A DNA stretch of 64,000 bases from Diploptera punctata. Lineage: Eukaryota; Arthropoda; Insecta; Blattodea; Blaberidae. Numbering within the stretch: the stretch's first letter is position 1; every line of letters starts with the position of its first letter. Positions 10,270 to 20,745 of the stretch are shown here, piece by piece. The stretch is taken from the NCBI GenBank assembly GCA_030220185.1, contig JASPKZ010004951.1:799501-863500 (forward strand). The letters are read 5' to 3'. The notes beneath the pieces were generated by a model. The model was not told the origin of the DNA. It did not search any database and was given only the letters and a program-made list of their open reading frames with translations. A program made the position numbers and the translations under genes.

Positions 10270-11190
10270 TGCATTATGTTGCACCACCTGGATGTCGATG
10301 TCAGCTCCATCCTGTGGTTGGCCAAAGAACCTCCAAACAAGGTCACCCTCCATCGGAATATCAAAATTCATAACTCTGTTTCTGTTCTTCTGAATATAAA
10401 TTTTTTCCCAAATAGTCAGCTCGTTTGTATTTTCTAACTGTTTTAATAATTTAGTGTCTGAATTTATATTATGTTTTTCAGACCAAACATGAGCAGCAAC
10501 TGCAGATTTTTCAATTTCTCCATTTTTAATATTTCTTATGTGTTCTTTGGTTCTAATTTTTAGGTTTCTTTTTGTTTTCCCTATATATATCTTTTCACAA
10601 CCCATGCATTCAATTTGATATATTCCTGACTTTTTATTTTTATCAGTTTTTTTCATTTTTGTTGGTTTTTATTAGTTTATTTAAACTGTAGTTATTTTTT
10701 GGTGCTAATTTAATATTAAACTTCTCAAATATATTTTGAAATTTATTATGTACCCAGGGGTGATATGTGAATTTCCTATATTTTTTCATAGGTGGTTCTT
10801 CTTTTTCAAGATTACTTCTGTTTATCATTTTTTGTTTTTTATACTTTTCTATCCTTTTATGTACCATTTTTTTCATCAAACCCATTTTCTCTTGCTACTT
10901 TGATTATGTGTTTTTTCTCATGTTTGAAATCTTCTTCGTTTAAGGGTAAGTTTACCAATCTATGAGTTAAACTATTAAATGCTGCTAATTTATGTCCGAT
11001 TGGATTGAACCCTGTTGATTTTTATAAAATTTTCCGTATGAGTTTCTTTCCTATGAATCCTGAATTCAATTTTTCTTTTTCTTTTTCTTCGTTTCTGACC
11101 AATTTAAGATCCAAAAAAGGTATTTGTTTATTGTCTTCTATTTCTTTGGTGAATTTAATGTTTGTACTCTGTAAATTTAATAGTTTTAGG
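10270..11190 (-). pseudogene. PLE endonuclease, left arm
   Basis: Minus-strand GIY-YIG segment (SGIYQIECMGCEKIYIGKTKRN, then KIRTKEHIRNIKNGEIEKSA) followed by LTIWEKIYIQKNRNRVMNFDIP. Upstream is HYPWVHNKFQ-type sequence. The frame is broken near 10645 by an added T. The reading starts within the linker after the reverse-transcriptase domain. Confidence 0.82.
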
Positions 11191-11197
11191 GAATCTT

Positions 11198-12128
11198 CCC
11201 TAAAACTATTAAATTTACAGAGTACAAACATTAAATTCACCAAAGAAATAGAAGACAATAAACAAATACCTTTTTTGGATCTTAAATTGGTCAGAAACGA
11301 AGAAAAAAGAAAAATTGAATTCAGGATTCATAGGAAAGAAACTCATACGGAAAATTTTATAAAATCAACAGGGTTCAATCCAATTGGACATAAATTAGCA
11401 GCATTTAATAGTTTAACTCATAGATTGGTAAACTTACCCTTAAACGAAGAAGATTTCAAACATGAGAAAAAACACATAATCAAAGTAGCAAGAGAAAATG
11501 GGTTTGATGAAAAAATGGTACATAAAAGGATAGAAAAGTATAAAAAACAAAAAATGATAAACAGAAGTAATCTTGAAAAAGAAGAACCACCTATGAAAAA
11601 TATAGGAAATTCACATATCACCCCTGGGTACATAATAAATTTCAAAATATATTTGAGAAGTTTAATATTAAATTAGCACCAAAAAATAACTACAGTTTAA
11701 ATAAACTAATAAAACCAACAAAAATGAAAAAACTGATAAAAATAAAAAGTCAGGAATATATCAAATTGAATGCATGGGTTGTGAAAAGATATATATAGGG
11801 AAAACAAAAAGAAACCTAAAAATTAGAACCAAAGAACACATAAGAAATATTAAAAATGAAATATTAAAAATGGAGAAATTGAAAAATCTGCAGTTGCTGC
11901 TCATGTTTGGTCTGAAAAACATAATATAAATTCAGACACTAAATTATTAAAACAGTTAGAAAATACAAACGAGCTGACTATTTGGGAAAAAATTTATATT
12001 CAGAAGAACAGAAACAGAGTTATGAATTTTGATATTCCGATGGAGGGTGACCTTGTTTGGAGGTTCTTTGGCCAACCACAGGATGGAGCTGACATCGACA
12101 TCCAGGTGGTGCAACATAATGCAACATA
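11198..12128 (+). pseudogene. PLE linker and endonuclease, right arm
   Basis: Plus-strand copy of the left arm. It contains IPFLDLKLVRNEEKRKIEF, GFNPIGHKLAAFNSLTHRLVNLPLNEEDF, then in another frame SGIYQIECMGCEKIYIGKTK. Frameshifts lie near 11600 and 11860; the second is a short internal duplication of aaatattaaaaatg. IQKNRNRVMNFDIP and the stop near 12128 precede the hammerhead. Confidence 0.82.
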
Positions 12129-12149
12129 AATAAAACCAGTCTGGGAAAG

Positions 12150-12185
12150 CTGAAGATAAAACAGAGAATTGTTTTGAAACATGTC
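12150..12185 (+). ncRNA. Hammerhead-like ribozyme, PLE family 1 (right arm)
   Basis: CUGAAGA 12150-12156, U, stem II AAAACA/UGUUUU, GAAA 12176-12179, stem III C(AU)G, GUC ending at 12185. It is followed by the invariant segment with ATTGAGGTAAG. Confidence 0.72.
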
Positions 12186-12590
12186 CAAGAACAAATCAAC
12201 ATTAATATTGAGGTAAGATGTCCAGACCAAAAATAATATAATTAAAATAACCTCAAAATATAACTTCCTAAAATTAAATATTAGGTAGTTGGAATTTGAC
12301 TGAAGATGGAAGTAATACTATACTTAAAACTGGTATCGTGAAGACATGCAACTTTGTGAGGTGAGATGTTAAAACATTTTCTCCAACTCATTCATTAATA
12401 TTTTAGAATATTTTCTATGTACTGAATATTATTTTCATTTACAAAGAATAACAAGTATATTCATATATTTTGTTTCATGAGAATCGATTGAAGCATGACT
12501 CAAATGCATCATCCATATGTAATAAACTATTTTAAGTTGTAATTAAGAATTAGGTAAAAAAAAAAAACTTTTGACAAATACAACATTTCT

Positions 12591-13080
12591 TTGGCACGAA
12601 TAAATAAATTTAGTCTGGGTAATCTTCTAAGTACCAATAAAAAAGTCAATGTTCCAGACAGTAAGAAATCTGGAATTTATCAAATAAATTGTGAAGATTG
12701 CAATAAAGTTTATATAGGAAAAACAAAAAGGAATTTGGAAATTCGGACAAAAGAACATTTCAGAAATATTAAAAATTGTGAAATTGAAAAATCTGCGATT
12801 GCTGCACATAGTTTATTAGAAAATCATAAAATTGGAAGAGAAGCTAAACTTTTAAAACAAGTAGAGAAACCTTTGGAATTGACAGTTTGGGAAAAAATAT
12901 ACATTCAGAAAAACAAAAATAGATCAATGAATTTCGATATCCTTAACGAAATTACATTGATTTCGAAGTTCATAAATTCAACCATAGATGGCAGCACTGA
13001 AGATGGCGACAATAGAATAGTTGACGGCCGAAGAATTTCATCAGTCGGAGTTATGGCTGACGATGAACATGATTATGTTT
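12591..13080 (+). pseudogene. PLE GIY-YIG endonuclease (5'-truncated, open to stop)
   Basis: 163 codons without a stop. SGIYQINCEDCNKVYIGKTKRN gives the GIY and YIG motifs with the CX2C pair between them; RTKEHFRNIKN supplies the Arg and His region; LTVWEKIYIQKNKNRSMNFDI closes the domain. The open frame suggests a fairly recent copy. No reverse transcriptase is attached. Confidence 0.82.
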
Positions 13081-13092
13081 GAAATCGCGATA
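13057..13092 (+). ncRNA. Hammerhead-like ribozyme, PLE second family
   Basis: CUGACGA 13057-13063, U, stem II GAACAU(GAUU)AUGUUU, GAAA 13081-13084, palindromic stem III UCGCGA 13085-13090, then U-A as cleavage position. Stem I can form between TTATGG just before CUGA and TCATGG just after the site (six pairs including wobbles). Self-complementary UCGCGA would favour pairing between two ribozymes. Confidence 0.7.
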
Positions 13093-13165
13093 TCATGGAA
13101 GCATGAATCCTATGAGGTGAGTTGTTTAAACAATATGTTCTCCGATGAATTTTAAGAATTAGGTA

Positions 13166-14385
13166 TATTTTAGAATATTTTCTATTCATTTACAAAGAAT
13201 AACAAGTATAATCAGAGGACAATTTTAATTTAATGAAGGGAATTACTTCTTCGCGTACTTATTGCTTCTACAATGTATATTGGTGTCCATAACCAATGAA
13301 AAGCAAGCAGGTCACATGTTTTTGTTTTGATGAGGATCACTTTAAGAGCAAACAGCCTTTCGAACATATCCATGGGAGGTTCAACATGGCAGCCTAACTC
13401 CATATATTGGAGAATTTATTACTTCCTTTTGCTTAGGAGCATTATTCTGAAGGAATGTTTGTGTCCCAACATGATAACCAACCGGTCTCCAAGCTCTTTG
13501 GGTTCGAATATAGTTGAGGGGAAGGTATGATATCCATCTCTTGGATTACTCTCCGATGTCACCTGATAGAACATGTGTGGAGGAGAGTGAAGGAAACTTT
13601 ACTTTCCAAATGGCCAGGCCTTATCGTAATCAGGACAAATTATAGAATAGTGTAGTTCATGCATGGAAAAAGGTGGCACTGGATCAAGAACTTTTCCAGA
13701 ATCTTGTGGACTCCATGTCATGGTAAATGTGGGCTTTCACAGATGTAGGCAGTACGTGGACGAGCTATTTGTTCCACAGTTTTTTATTTATTATTTTATT
13801 TATTTTTTGTTTTTATCTCTAAATATGACATTTATTTTATAGTCCAGCCTCATAACAGCCCTGAGATGTAGGACAATAAACTAATCCACATAACCAACAG
13901 TGTTCTGTCTTTAAATAGGGCAAACAAATACAAATAGGAAGGAGAAAAAAAAATTGAGCACAGATCAAACCCTAAATCTTATGTATGCGGTATCCCAGTA
14001 TTTGAGCTAAATGTTATTACGCTGTCATAGTGTCCAGGTTAATTTCATGACAACATTATGGGTGTCATGTCATTTACAGAATAACACTTCATACTCTTTT
14101 GAACCATGTGATAAAACTTGTGCATTTTAATGACCAAGAAATCCACTTGATCTTCTTGAGCAGCTGTGTACATTTCTGATTCTATCTCTTAATAAACTTC
14201 CTCATAAGATTATTCATCATCATAATCCTTTTTTACAAATTTAGTATTCATTTACTGTTAAAGAGTTGGAACACTGTTCTCATGACTTAATATTGTTTTA
14301 TTCTTAAATAATCAAGATAATTACGATGATTCTTATCAACACATCACACATACATTTGAATCTAAGTTTCTGAGCATCTTTTAAT
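13166..14385. other. Intron, no recognisable feature
   Basis: About 1.2 kb without coding, tRNA-like or fold-back structure that I can identify. The open frame at 13327-13530 matches no family I know. Confidence 0.4.
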
Positions 14386-14476
14386 ACTAATAAGGAAGTG
14401 GAATGCAGGCTTTCACGGCCGGTAATCATGGTATTAAAAGATTCTGGGCTATGGTCTATAACTGGCGTTTCTTCCA

Positions 14477-14511
14477 GACGTTTCTCCCTCAACTGCGGAG
14501 GGCATCTTCAG
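14477..14511 (-). ncRNA. Hammerhead-like core with loop-less stem III
   Basis: Minus strand: CCA-CUGAAGA-UG, stem II CCCUC(CGCAGUU)GAGGG, A, GAAAC-GUC, then UGG. The flanking CCA and UGG form the start of stem I. Stem III has no loop at all (A-C directly before G-U), so it can close only between two molecules. GUC is the classical cleavage triplet. Confidence 0.68.
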
Positions 14512-14616
14512 TGGCAAGCGCTTCCCCAGCTGTTGTTTCCCTGTCGTAGACTCGACTGCGAATGTCATTTGCAGTCGAGTCTATGACAGGGAAACAACAG
14601 CTGGAAGCGCTCGCCA

Positions 14617-14651
14617 CTGAAGATGCCCTCCGCAGTTGAGGGAGAATCGTC
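14617..14651 (+). ncRNA. Hammerhead-like core, right arm of GC-rich palindrome
   Basis: Mirror of 14477-14511: CUGAAGA, CCCUC(CGCAGUU)GAGGG, then GAAUCGUC where the other arm has GAAACGUC. The A-to-U change in GAAA should weaken or abolish activity. Confidence 0.6.
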
Positions 14652-14869
14652 TGGAAGAAACGCCAGTTATAGACCACGGCCACATAGCCCGGAATCTTTT
14701 AATACCACTAATAAGGAAGGCTAAAACCAATGCTAACTGTGCTACTAATTATTCAGCTAAAAATTTAAATAAACATACTATCTGAATAAAATTTAACCTT
14801 CTTAAGCTCACTTTGTTTAAAAACATTATTTATGTTTCTAAGTCGTATTGTAATAAAAATAAGGCTTAC

Positions 14870-15006
14870 CTGACCAATTGAACCCCAGATTTTAGCTTGA
14901 ATTGAAGGGTACATTTCCTCCTCTTCAATTGTCAAAATAATTAGCTTTTCTAAAATTTGAGCCACTTTTTTGCTGCCTCTTACTTTCATCAGTAGGTTTG
15001 CAAAAC
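14870..15006 (-). CDS. Nf1: Neurofibromin exon with a one-base frameshift
   Basis: Acceptor tttgaag before 15006, donor gtaagcc after 14870. The upstream frame reads FCKPTDESKRQQ and the downstream frame reads KVAQILEKLIILTIEEEEMYPSIQAKIWGSIGQ; both match neurofibromin. The switch happens in a six-A run (14966-14971), where five As would keep one frame and give the 136-nt length that fits both neighbouring phases. The exon is 137 nt. The extra base is a homopolymer error, a null allele or a real frameshift; the other eleven exons are intact, so an error or polymorphism is likeliest. Confidence 0.88.
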
Positions 15007-15491
15007 CTTCAAACAATGAATGTTCATCAAACATCTATAGAACGAAACTAAGTAAGATACAACTTTAATATTAATTACAATATAAATTTATAACAAGGTA
15101 CATATATTAAAAAATGTTAATATAGTTGGACGATGTTATGCATCAACCGGCTAAGTACCATATTTTAAAAATTGAGATTTTGATGGCATCTTTTGCACTG
15201 ACTCATGAAGTAAGTGTGCATACACTTTTAATGCCAAATCTTTAAATAGAACTTTATTATTAAAGAGAAATGTAAATGCCATCAGTCCTATCAGAGATTC
15301 CGATTTGCAACAAATGGCTATGAAACTGGATCTTCATACATGCTATCTAAATTTTGTATCATGCAGCTAAGTGCCAAATATTCCCACTCTTAGATTGTTG
15401 ATGTATAACTGTCAAACAAGGAATACAACTTGCAATTATATTATTTTTGGTCTGGACATCTTACCTCAATATTAATGTTGATTTGTTCTTG

Positions 15492-15525
15492 GACATGTTT
15501 CAAAACAATTCTGTTTTATCGTCAG
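15492..15525 (-). ncRNA. Hammerhead-like ribozyme, PLE family 1
   Basis: Minus strand CUGACGA-U, AAAACA(GAAU)UGUUUU, GAAA, C(AU)G, GUC. The four-base stem II loop GAAU differs from the GAGAAU loop at 6004-6039. Confidence 0.7.
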
Positions 15526-15559
15526 CTTTCCCAGACTGGTTTTATTTATGTTGCATTAT

Positions 15560-16285
15560 GTTGCACCACCTGGATGTCGATTTCAGCTCCATCCTGTGGT
15601 TGGCCAAAGAACCTCCAAACAAGGTCACCCTCCATCGGAATATCAAAATTCATAACTCTGTTTCTGTTCTTCTGAATATAAATTTTTTCCCAAATAGTCA
15701 GCTCTTTTGTATTTTCTAACTGTTTTAATAATTTAGTGTCTGAATTTATATTATGTTTTTCAGACCAAACATGAGCAGCAACTGCAGATTTTTCAATTTT
15801 CTCCATTTTTAATATTTCTTATGTGTTCTTTGGTTCTAATTTTTAGGTTTCTTTTTGTTTTCCCTATATATATCTTTTCACAACCCATGCATTCAATTTG
15901 ATATATTCCTGACTTTTTATTCTTATCAGTTTTTTCATTTTTGTTGGTTTTTATTAGTTTATTTAAACTGTAGTTATTTTTTGGTGCTAATTTAATATTA
16001 AACTTCTCAAATATATTTTGAAATTTATTATGTACCCAGGGGTGATATGTGAATTTCTTATATTTTTTCATAGGTGGTTCTTCTTTTTTCAAGATTACTT
16101 CTGTTTATCATTTTTTGTTTTTTATACTTTTCTATCCTTTTATGTACCATTTTTTCATCAAACCCATTTTCTCTTGCTACTTTGATTATGTGTTTTTTCT
16201 CATGTTTGAAATCTTCTTCGTTTTAGGGTAAGTTTACCAATCTATGAGTTAAACTATTAAATGCTGCTAATTTATGTCCAATTGG
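15560..16285 (-). pseudogene. PLE endonuclease, left arm
   Basis: Minus strand with KFTYHPWVHNKFQNIFEKF, SGIYQIECMGCEKIYIGKTKRN and LTIWEKIYIQKNRNRVMNFDI. Frame breaks near 15800 (added T) and near 16090. The reading ends at the inversion point near 16290. Confidence 0.82.
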
Positions 16286-16290
16286 ATTGA

Positions 16291-17715
16291 GCCAATAATT
16301 AACAATATTGGATCACCAACCTACAAAATTTCGAAATGGCTGAATAATCAATTTAAAAGAATTAATAATTTTGAAAGTCTGCAGACTGAAAATTCATTGG
16401 AATTAGTTAAGAAATTAGAAAAAGTGGAAATTGAACCCACAGAGAGGTTGGTTTCGTTTGATGTAGTTTCACTATTCACAAATGTACCGAAACAAAAACT
16501 TTGGAGATATTGAACAATTGGTTAAGAAAAAACAACATAGACAGAGAGATCAAAGAAGATTATTTGAAATTAACTGAGTTATGCATTGACCAAATGTTTT
16601 TTACATTCAATGGGGGTTTCTATAGACAAAATCAGGGCTCTCAATGGGAAACCCATTATCACCTTTCCTGGCAAATTTATTTATGAGCGATTTTGAATGT
16701 AAAATCACTAAAGCACATCCCACTATGTTTAAATTTTGGAGTAGATATGTTGATGATATAATTTGTATTGTTAAAGAAAAACAATGTAGAAGATTCCCTA
16801 AAACTATTAAATTTACAGAGTACAAACATTAAATTCACTAAAGAAATAGAAGACAAAAAACAAATACCTTTTTTGGATCTTAAATTGGTCAGAAACGAAG
16901 AAAAAAGAAAAATTGAATTCAAGATTCATAGGAAAGAAACTCATACGGAAAATTTTATAAAATCAACAGGGTTCAATCCAATTGGACATAAATTAGCAGC
17001 ATTTAATAGTTTAACTCATAGATTGGTAAACTTACCCTTAAACGAAGAAGATTTCAAACATGAGAAAGAACACATAATCAAAGTAGCAAGAGAAAATGGG
17101 TTTGATGAAAAAATGGTACATAAAAGGATAGAAAAGTATAAAAAACAAAAATGATAAACAGAAGTAATCTTGAAAAAGAAGAACCACCTATGAAAAAATA
17201 TAAGAAATTCACATATCACCCCTGGGTACATAATAAATTTCAAAATATATTTGAGAAGTTTAATATTAAATTAGCACCAAAAAATAACTACAGTTTAAAT
17301 AAACTAATAAAAACCAACAAAAATGAAAAAACTGATAAGAATAAAAAGTCAGGAATATATCAAAATTGAATGCATGGGTTGTGAAAAGATATATATAGGG
17401 AAAACAAAAAGAAACCTAAAAATTAGAACCAAAGAACACATAAGAAATATTAAAAATGGAGAAATTGAAAAATCTGCAGTTGCTGCTCATGTTTGGTCTG
17501 AAAAACATAATATAAATTCAGACACTAAATTATTAAAACAGTTAGAAAATACAAAAGAGCTGACTATTTGGGAAAAAATTTATATTCAGAAGAACAGAAA
17601 CAGAGTTATGAATTTTGATATTCCGATGGAGGGTGACCTTGTTTGGAGGTTCTTTGGCCAACCACAGGATGGAGCTGACATCGACATCCAGGTGGTGCAA
17701 CATAATGCAACATAA
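16291..17715 (+). pseudogene. PLE reverse transcriptase (partial) and endonuclease, right arm
   Basis: Motif A is SFDVVSLFTNVP (near 16460), motif B GNPLSPFLANLFM (16647) and motif C YVDDII (near 16750). Then come IPFLDLKLVRNEE, HRLVNLPLNEEDF, and the endonuclease in the frame of 17323-17715 with IECMGCEKIYIGKTKRN. Frameshifts lie near 16500, 16640, 16790, 17150 and 17360. The family normally encodes one reverse transcriptase-endonuclease polyprotein; everything before motif A is missing. Confidence 0.85.
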
Positions 17716-17735
17716 ATAAAACCAGTCTGGGAAAG

Positions 17736-17769
17736 CTGACGATAAAACAGAATTGTTTTGAAACATGTC
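17736..17769 (+). ncRNA. Hammerhead-like ribozyme, PLE family 1
   Basis: CUGACGA 17736-17742, U 17743, AAAACA 17744-17749, loop GAAU, UGUUUU 17754-17759, GAAA 17760-17763, C(AU)G, U-C to 17769. Upstream GTCTGGG pairs with downstream TCCAGAC, closing a domain that contains ATTGAGGTAAG. Confidence 0.73.
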
Positions 17770-18148
17770 CAAGAACAAATCAACATTAATATTGAGGTAA
17801 GATGTCCAGACCAAAAATAATATAATTAAAATAACCTCAAAATATAACTTCCTAAAATTAAATATTAATTACAACTTGCAATACCCAGTATTGTTAGTTT
17901 GGGGCTACTATAAATAGTGAATATTTACTTAAACTTTAAACATATTTTTTCTTGAAACTTATATAATGACACATAGCTGGTTGATACTTAATGCCGTCCA
18001 ATTATCTGTGTACGTTTTCTTTCTCTTTGTTCCAAATTCTCTTATTTTTCCATTCATTTCATGTAAATTCTTCTTGTAAGCCCATGTTTTCCCTTAACGA
18101 GATTTAGGTGCTCTCCCCTACAGGGATGATTTGAACCATACTAATTTA

Positions 18149-18238
18149 TTAATTAAATAAAAATAAAACTAAGTTTTATTTTTATTTAATTAATAGATAC
18201 GCATTTTCATCAAGTAAACACCAACTCAATTGGTTATA
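18149..18238. mobile_element. 90-bp tail insertion with inverted stub
   Basis: Bracketed by CATACTAATTTA (18137-18148 and 18239-18250). The insert is an inverted repeat (TTAATTAAATAAAAATAAAA against its complement) followed by cattttcatcaagtaaacac. A longer relative is at 45597-45794. No coding sequence, so only a 3' tail was inserted. Confidence 0.8.
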
Positions 18239-18529
18239 CATACTAATTTAGTTACACTTGTTTTCGTATAGATGTCATTTGAGTGGTCCGTGGTCAGCGT
18301 TCTGCCTCATACTGACATCTAGGAAACCAAGGTAGTACTAGGACGGGAAAATTCGGTAAATTTTGCTTAGAGGCCTTTTCATTCAGGCTTAAGAATCTTT
18401 TACGAGCCTGAAAATCTTCAGACTTTATTATGTCTAAGTGCAATATTGAAATATTGACCATTAAAATAAATATAAATTGTTTTTTCATAGTTAAATGTGG
18501 GAAATAACATTATGAGGTTCTTATTATTA

Positions 18530-19330
18530 AATAATATATTAAATGTTCCACTAAATGAAGATGATTTTAAGAAAGAATATAATCAAATTTTAAACATAGC
18601 TAATTTAAATGATTTTGGAAATGAAATAATTATAAATAGATTAAAGAAATTCAGATAACAAAAAAGATTTAAAAAAATACACCCTGCAATCTGATTTAAA
18701 GAAAGGAAAACAATTCAAGAAAATAACTTATCATCCTGAAATACATAACAAATTTTTTAAAAATTAAGAAATTCGATATTACATTGGTACCAATGAAAGA
18801 CAAAAATTAAATAATGAAAGAACACTTATAAAAAAACAGAAAAAATAAAATTCAAGAAATTCACTTACCATCCATTGAAACACCATAAATTTTTAAAAAA
18901 TTTCAAAAAGTTTAATATAAGATTAGCACCAAAGAATGAAACACAATACAGCCTTAATAGGATAATTAAAAGCAACAAAAATGAAAGAATAGAAGATGAA
19001 AACAATTCAGGAATTTATCAGATCAAATGCAGGGATTGTGACAAAATTTATATTGAAAAACGAAAAGAAATTTGAAAACAAGGGTGAAAGAACATCTTAG
19101 AAACGTCAAAAATGGAGAAGTGGAAAAGTCAGCATTAGCTGCTCATGCTTGGTCCGAAAAACATTTAATTGAATCAAAAGCCAGTCTAATTAAACAAATA
19201 GACAAACAAAAGGAACTCACGGTTTGGGAAAAGATCCACATTCAGAAAAAAAGGAAAACTTATGAACTTCGAAATTCCTGCAAATTTTGACCTGATCCAG
19301 AGGTTCATTGGTCCACCAACAGAGGGAAGA
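18530..19330 (+). pseudogene. PLE linker and endonuclease, badly broken
   Basis: Recognisable pieces: LNVPLNEDDF near 18540, KFNIRLAPKN near 18910, NNSGIYQIKCRDCDKIYIEK near 19005 (YIG has become YIE) and RVKEHLRNVKNGEVEKSALAAHAW near 19080. It ends LTVWEKIHIQKK. Many stops and frameshifts occur in the first 350 bp. Confidence 0.78.
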
Positions 19331-19361
19331 AGAAGAGTTTCTTCCAATCAATATAACATCA

Positions 19362-19589
19362 ATATTTAATTTTAGGAAGTTATATTTTGAGGTTATTTTA
19401 ATTGTATTATTTTTGGTCTGGACTTCTTACCTCAATATTAATGTTGATTTGTTCTTGGACATGTTTCAAAACAATTCTGTTTTATCGTCAGCTGGGAAAG
19501 CTGACGATAAAACAGAATTGTTTTGAAACATGTCCAAGAACAAATCAACATTAATGTTGAGGTAAGATGTCCAGACCAAAAATAATATA
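19362..19589. mobile_element. 228-bp PLE family 1 tail palindrome
   Basis: Perfect duplication ATATAACATCA (19351-19361 and 19590-19600). The two arms are almost perfect inverted repeats meeting at cagctgggaaagctg. Each arm is only tail plus hammerhead: CUGACGA-U-AAAACA-GAAU-UGUUUU-GAAACAUGUC. It landed a few bases upstream of the hammerhead of the host PLE. Confidence 0.9.
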
Positions 19590-19615
19590 ATATAACATCA
19601 GTTGCCAAAAAAGTA

Positions 19616-19652
19616 CTGAAGATGATACCGTTATGGTCTCGAAATCGCGATC
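19616..19652 (+). ncRNA. Hammerhead-like ribozyme with palindromic stem III
   Basis: CUGAAGA 19616-19622, U, stem II GAUACC(GUUAU)GGUCUC-type (imperfect), GAAA 19641-19644, UCGCGA 19645-19650, U-C 19651-19652. AGTA before CUGA pairs with TACT after the site. The same ribozyme type occurs at 41219-41255. Confidence 0.65.
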
Positions 19653-19767
19653 TACTTAGAAGAATTATAAGAGGAGAGGTAAGAAACATTTAATTTTACC
19701 ACCAATAAATAAATTTAGTTTTATATATTAAATTTGGGAAGTTTAATATTATGAGGTTCTATTCATA

Positions 19768-20470
19768 AGAATTAGATGAATCGTGATTTCTTCTTACCTC
19801 ATACTTCTATGTTTTCATAATAAGTTTCAAAAAATTTTCAGAAAATTGAATATAAAATTGGCTCCAATTAAGAAATTCAGCCTGGGTAATCTTCTGTTAA
19901 CGAATAATAAAGTTAAAACCCCAGACAACAAAAAATCTGGAATTTATCAAATTGATTGCAAAGATTGCAACAGGATATATATAGGAAAAACAAAAAGGAA
20001 CTTGTAAACTCGTAAAAACGAACACTTCAGAAACATAAAGAATGGAGAAATTGAAAAATCAGCTATAGCAGCACATAGTTTATTAGAGCATCATAGGATT
20101 GAAAAAAAGAAGCAAAACTTTTGAAACGTCTATCCAAACCTTTGGATTTAACAGTTTGGGAAAAAAATATATATTAAAAAAAACCATACTAGAACCATGA
20201 ACTTTGAGATTCCAGACGAACCGAGCTTGATTACAAAGTTCTTCAAAAATACAACAGATGGCAGTTTAGAAATGATTCATTCAAAAGAACACCAGATGGC
20301 AGTTAAAAAATAATTGCGATGGCAGCTTGGATAATTAACCGGCAAAAGAAAAAATTGACAGTCATGAAAACAGCTGAGGGTGGTGACAATGGGTCACTGA
20401 TACTGCAGTGCTGCATTTAAAAAAACATAGAAGTATGAGGTAAGAATGAATCACAATTCTCATTTAATTC
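19768..20470 (+). mobile_element. PLE fragment with inverted 5' stub
   Basis: Starts with an inverted tail (19768-19816, complementary to AAGTATGAGGTAAGA near 20430), then endonuclease sequence KFSLGNLLLTNN, SGIYQIDCKDCNRIYIGKTKRNL and LTVWEKNIY. Stops at 20007 and frameshifts near 20115 and 20165 break it. It ends with AAGTATGAGGTAAG. Confidence 0.75.
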
Positions 20471-20745
20471 TTAGAAATAAATTTAGCCTTGGTAATCTAT
20501 TACTAACCAATAAGAAAGTGAACTATAACCTGGAATTTTTCAAATTAGTTGTGAAGACTGAAATAAAGTATACATAGAAAGAACAAAAAGGAATTTGGAC
20601 ATTCACACAAAAGAACACTTTAGAAATATTAAAAATGGTGAAATTGAAATATCAGCTATTGCAGCACATAGTTTGCTGGAGAGTCATAAAATTGAAAAAG
20701 AGGCTAAACTTTTAAAACATTTGGAATTGACAGTTTTGGAATGTA

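Larger units (their letters stand above)
10151..12286. mobile_element. PLE family 1, giant fold-back with 1.05-kb arms
   Basis: The left arm (minus) is 10151 to about 11197 and the right arm (plus) is about 11198-12286, nearly identical and meeting at gggaatcttccc. Each arm holds the endonuclease region, hammerhead and tail. The flanks AGTTGGAACTT (10140-10150) and AGTTGGAATTT (12287-12297) form an 11-bp duplication with one mismatch. No reverse-transcriptase motif B or C is present, so both arms are truncated at about the same codon. Confidence 0.88.
12560..13165 (+). mobile_element. PLE 3' fragment, second family
   Basis: Contains the endonuclease (see below), then a hammerhead at 13057-13092 and the tail CCTATGAGGTGAG. 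Protein identity to family 1 is moderate, so this is a different PLE lineage. The 5' part is missing. Just upstream, 12298-12400 holds a degraded hammerhead-like tail of another copy (CTGAAGATGGAAGTA near 12300). Confidence 0.75.
14399..14706. mobile_element. GC-rich palindromic insertion with hammerhead cores
   Basis: A 308-bp palindrome bracketed by a perfect duplication ACTAATAAGGAAG (14386-14398 and 14707-14719). The arms share GGCGTTTCTTCCAGACG, CCCTCAACTGCGGAGGG and the tail TATTAAAAGATTC. It is GC-richer than all other repeats in the window and has no coding sequence. Each arm carries a hammerhead-like core. Confidence 0.85.
15437..17869. mobile_element. PLE family 1, fold-back insertion with reverse-transcriptase part
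   Basis: Bracketed by the perfect 13-bp duplication TACAACTTGCAAT (15424-15436 and 17870-17882). The left arm (minus) runs to about 16290 and holds endonuclease, hammerhead and tail. The right arm (plus) runs from about 16291 and extends further 5', into reverse-transcriptase motifs A to C. The unequal arms inside one duplication show that an inverted pair truncated at different points entered together. Confidence 0.92.
18498..19760 (+). mobile_element. PLE fragment, third family, starts with inverted tail
   Basis: Begins with gggaaataacattatgagg (18499-18517), the complement of the common PLE 3' end, then plus-strand linker and endonuclease remnants. It is interrupted by a fold-back at 19362-19589 and continues with a hammerhead (19616-19652) and tail. 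Confidence 0.75.

Noticed and set aside
14765..15034. Exon start at the ATG (15034) with acceptor tctatag
   Set aside because: It gives MFDEHSLFEG..., which does not match neurofibromin and does not fit the phase of the upstream exon; the acceptor before 15006 does both.
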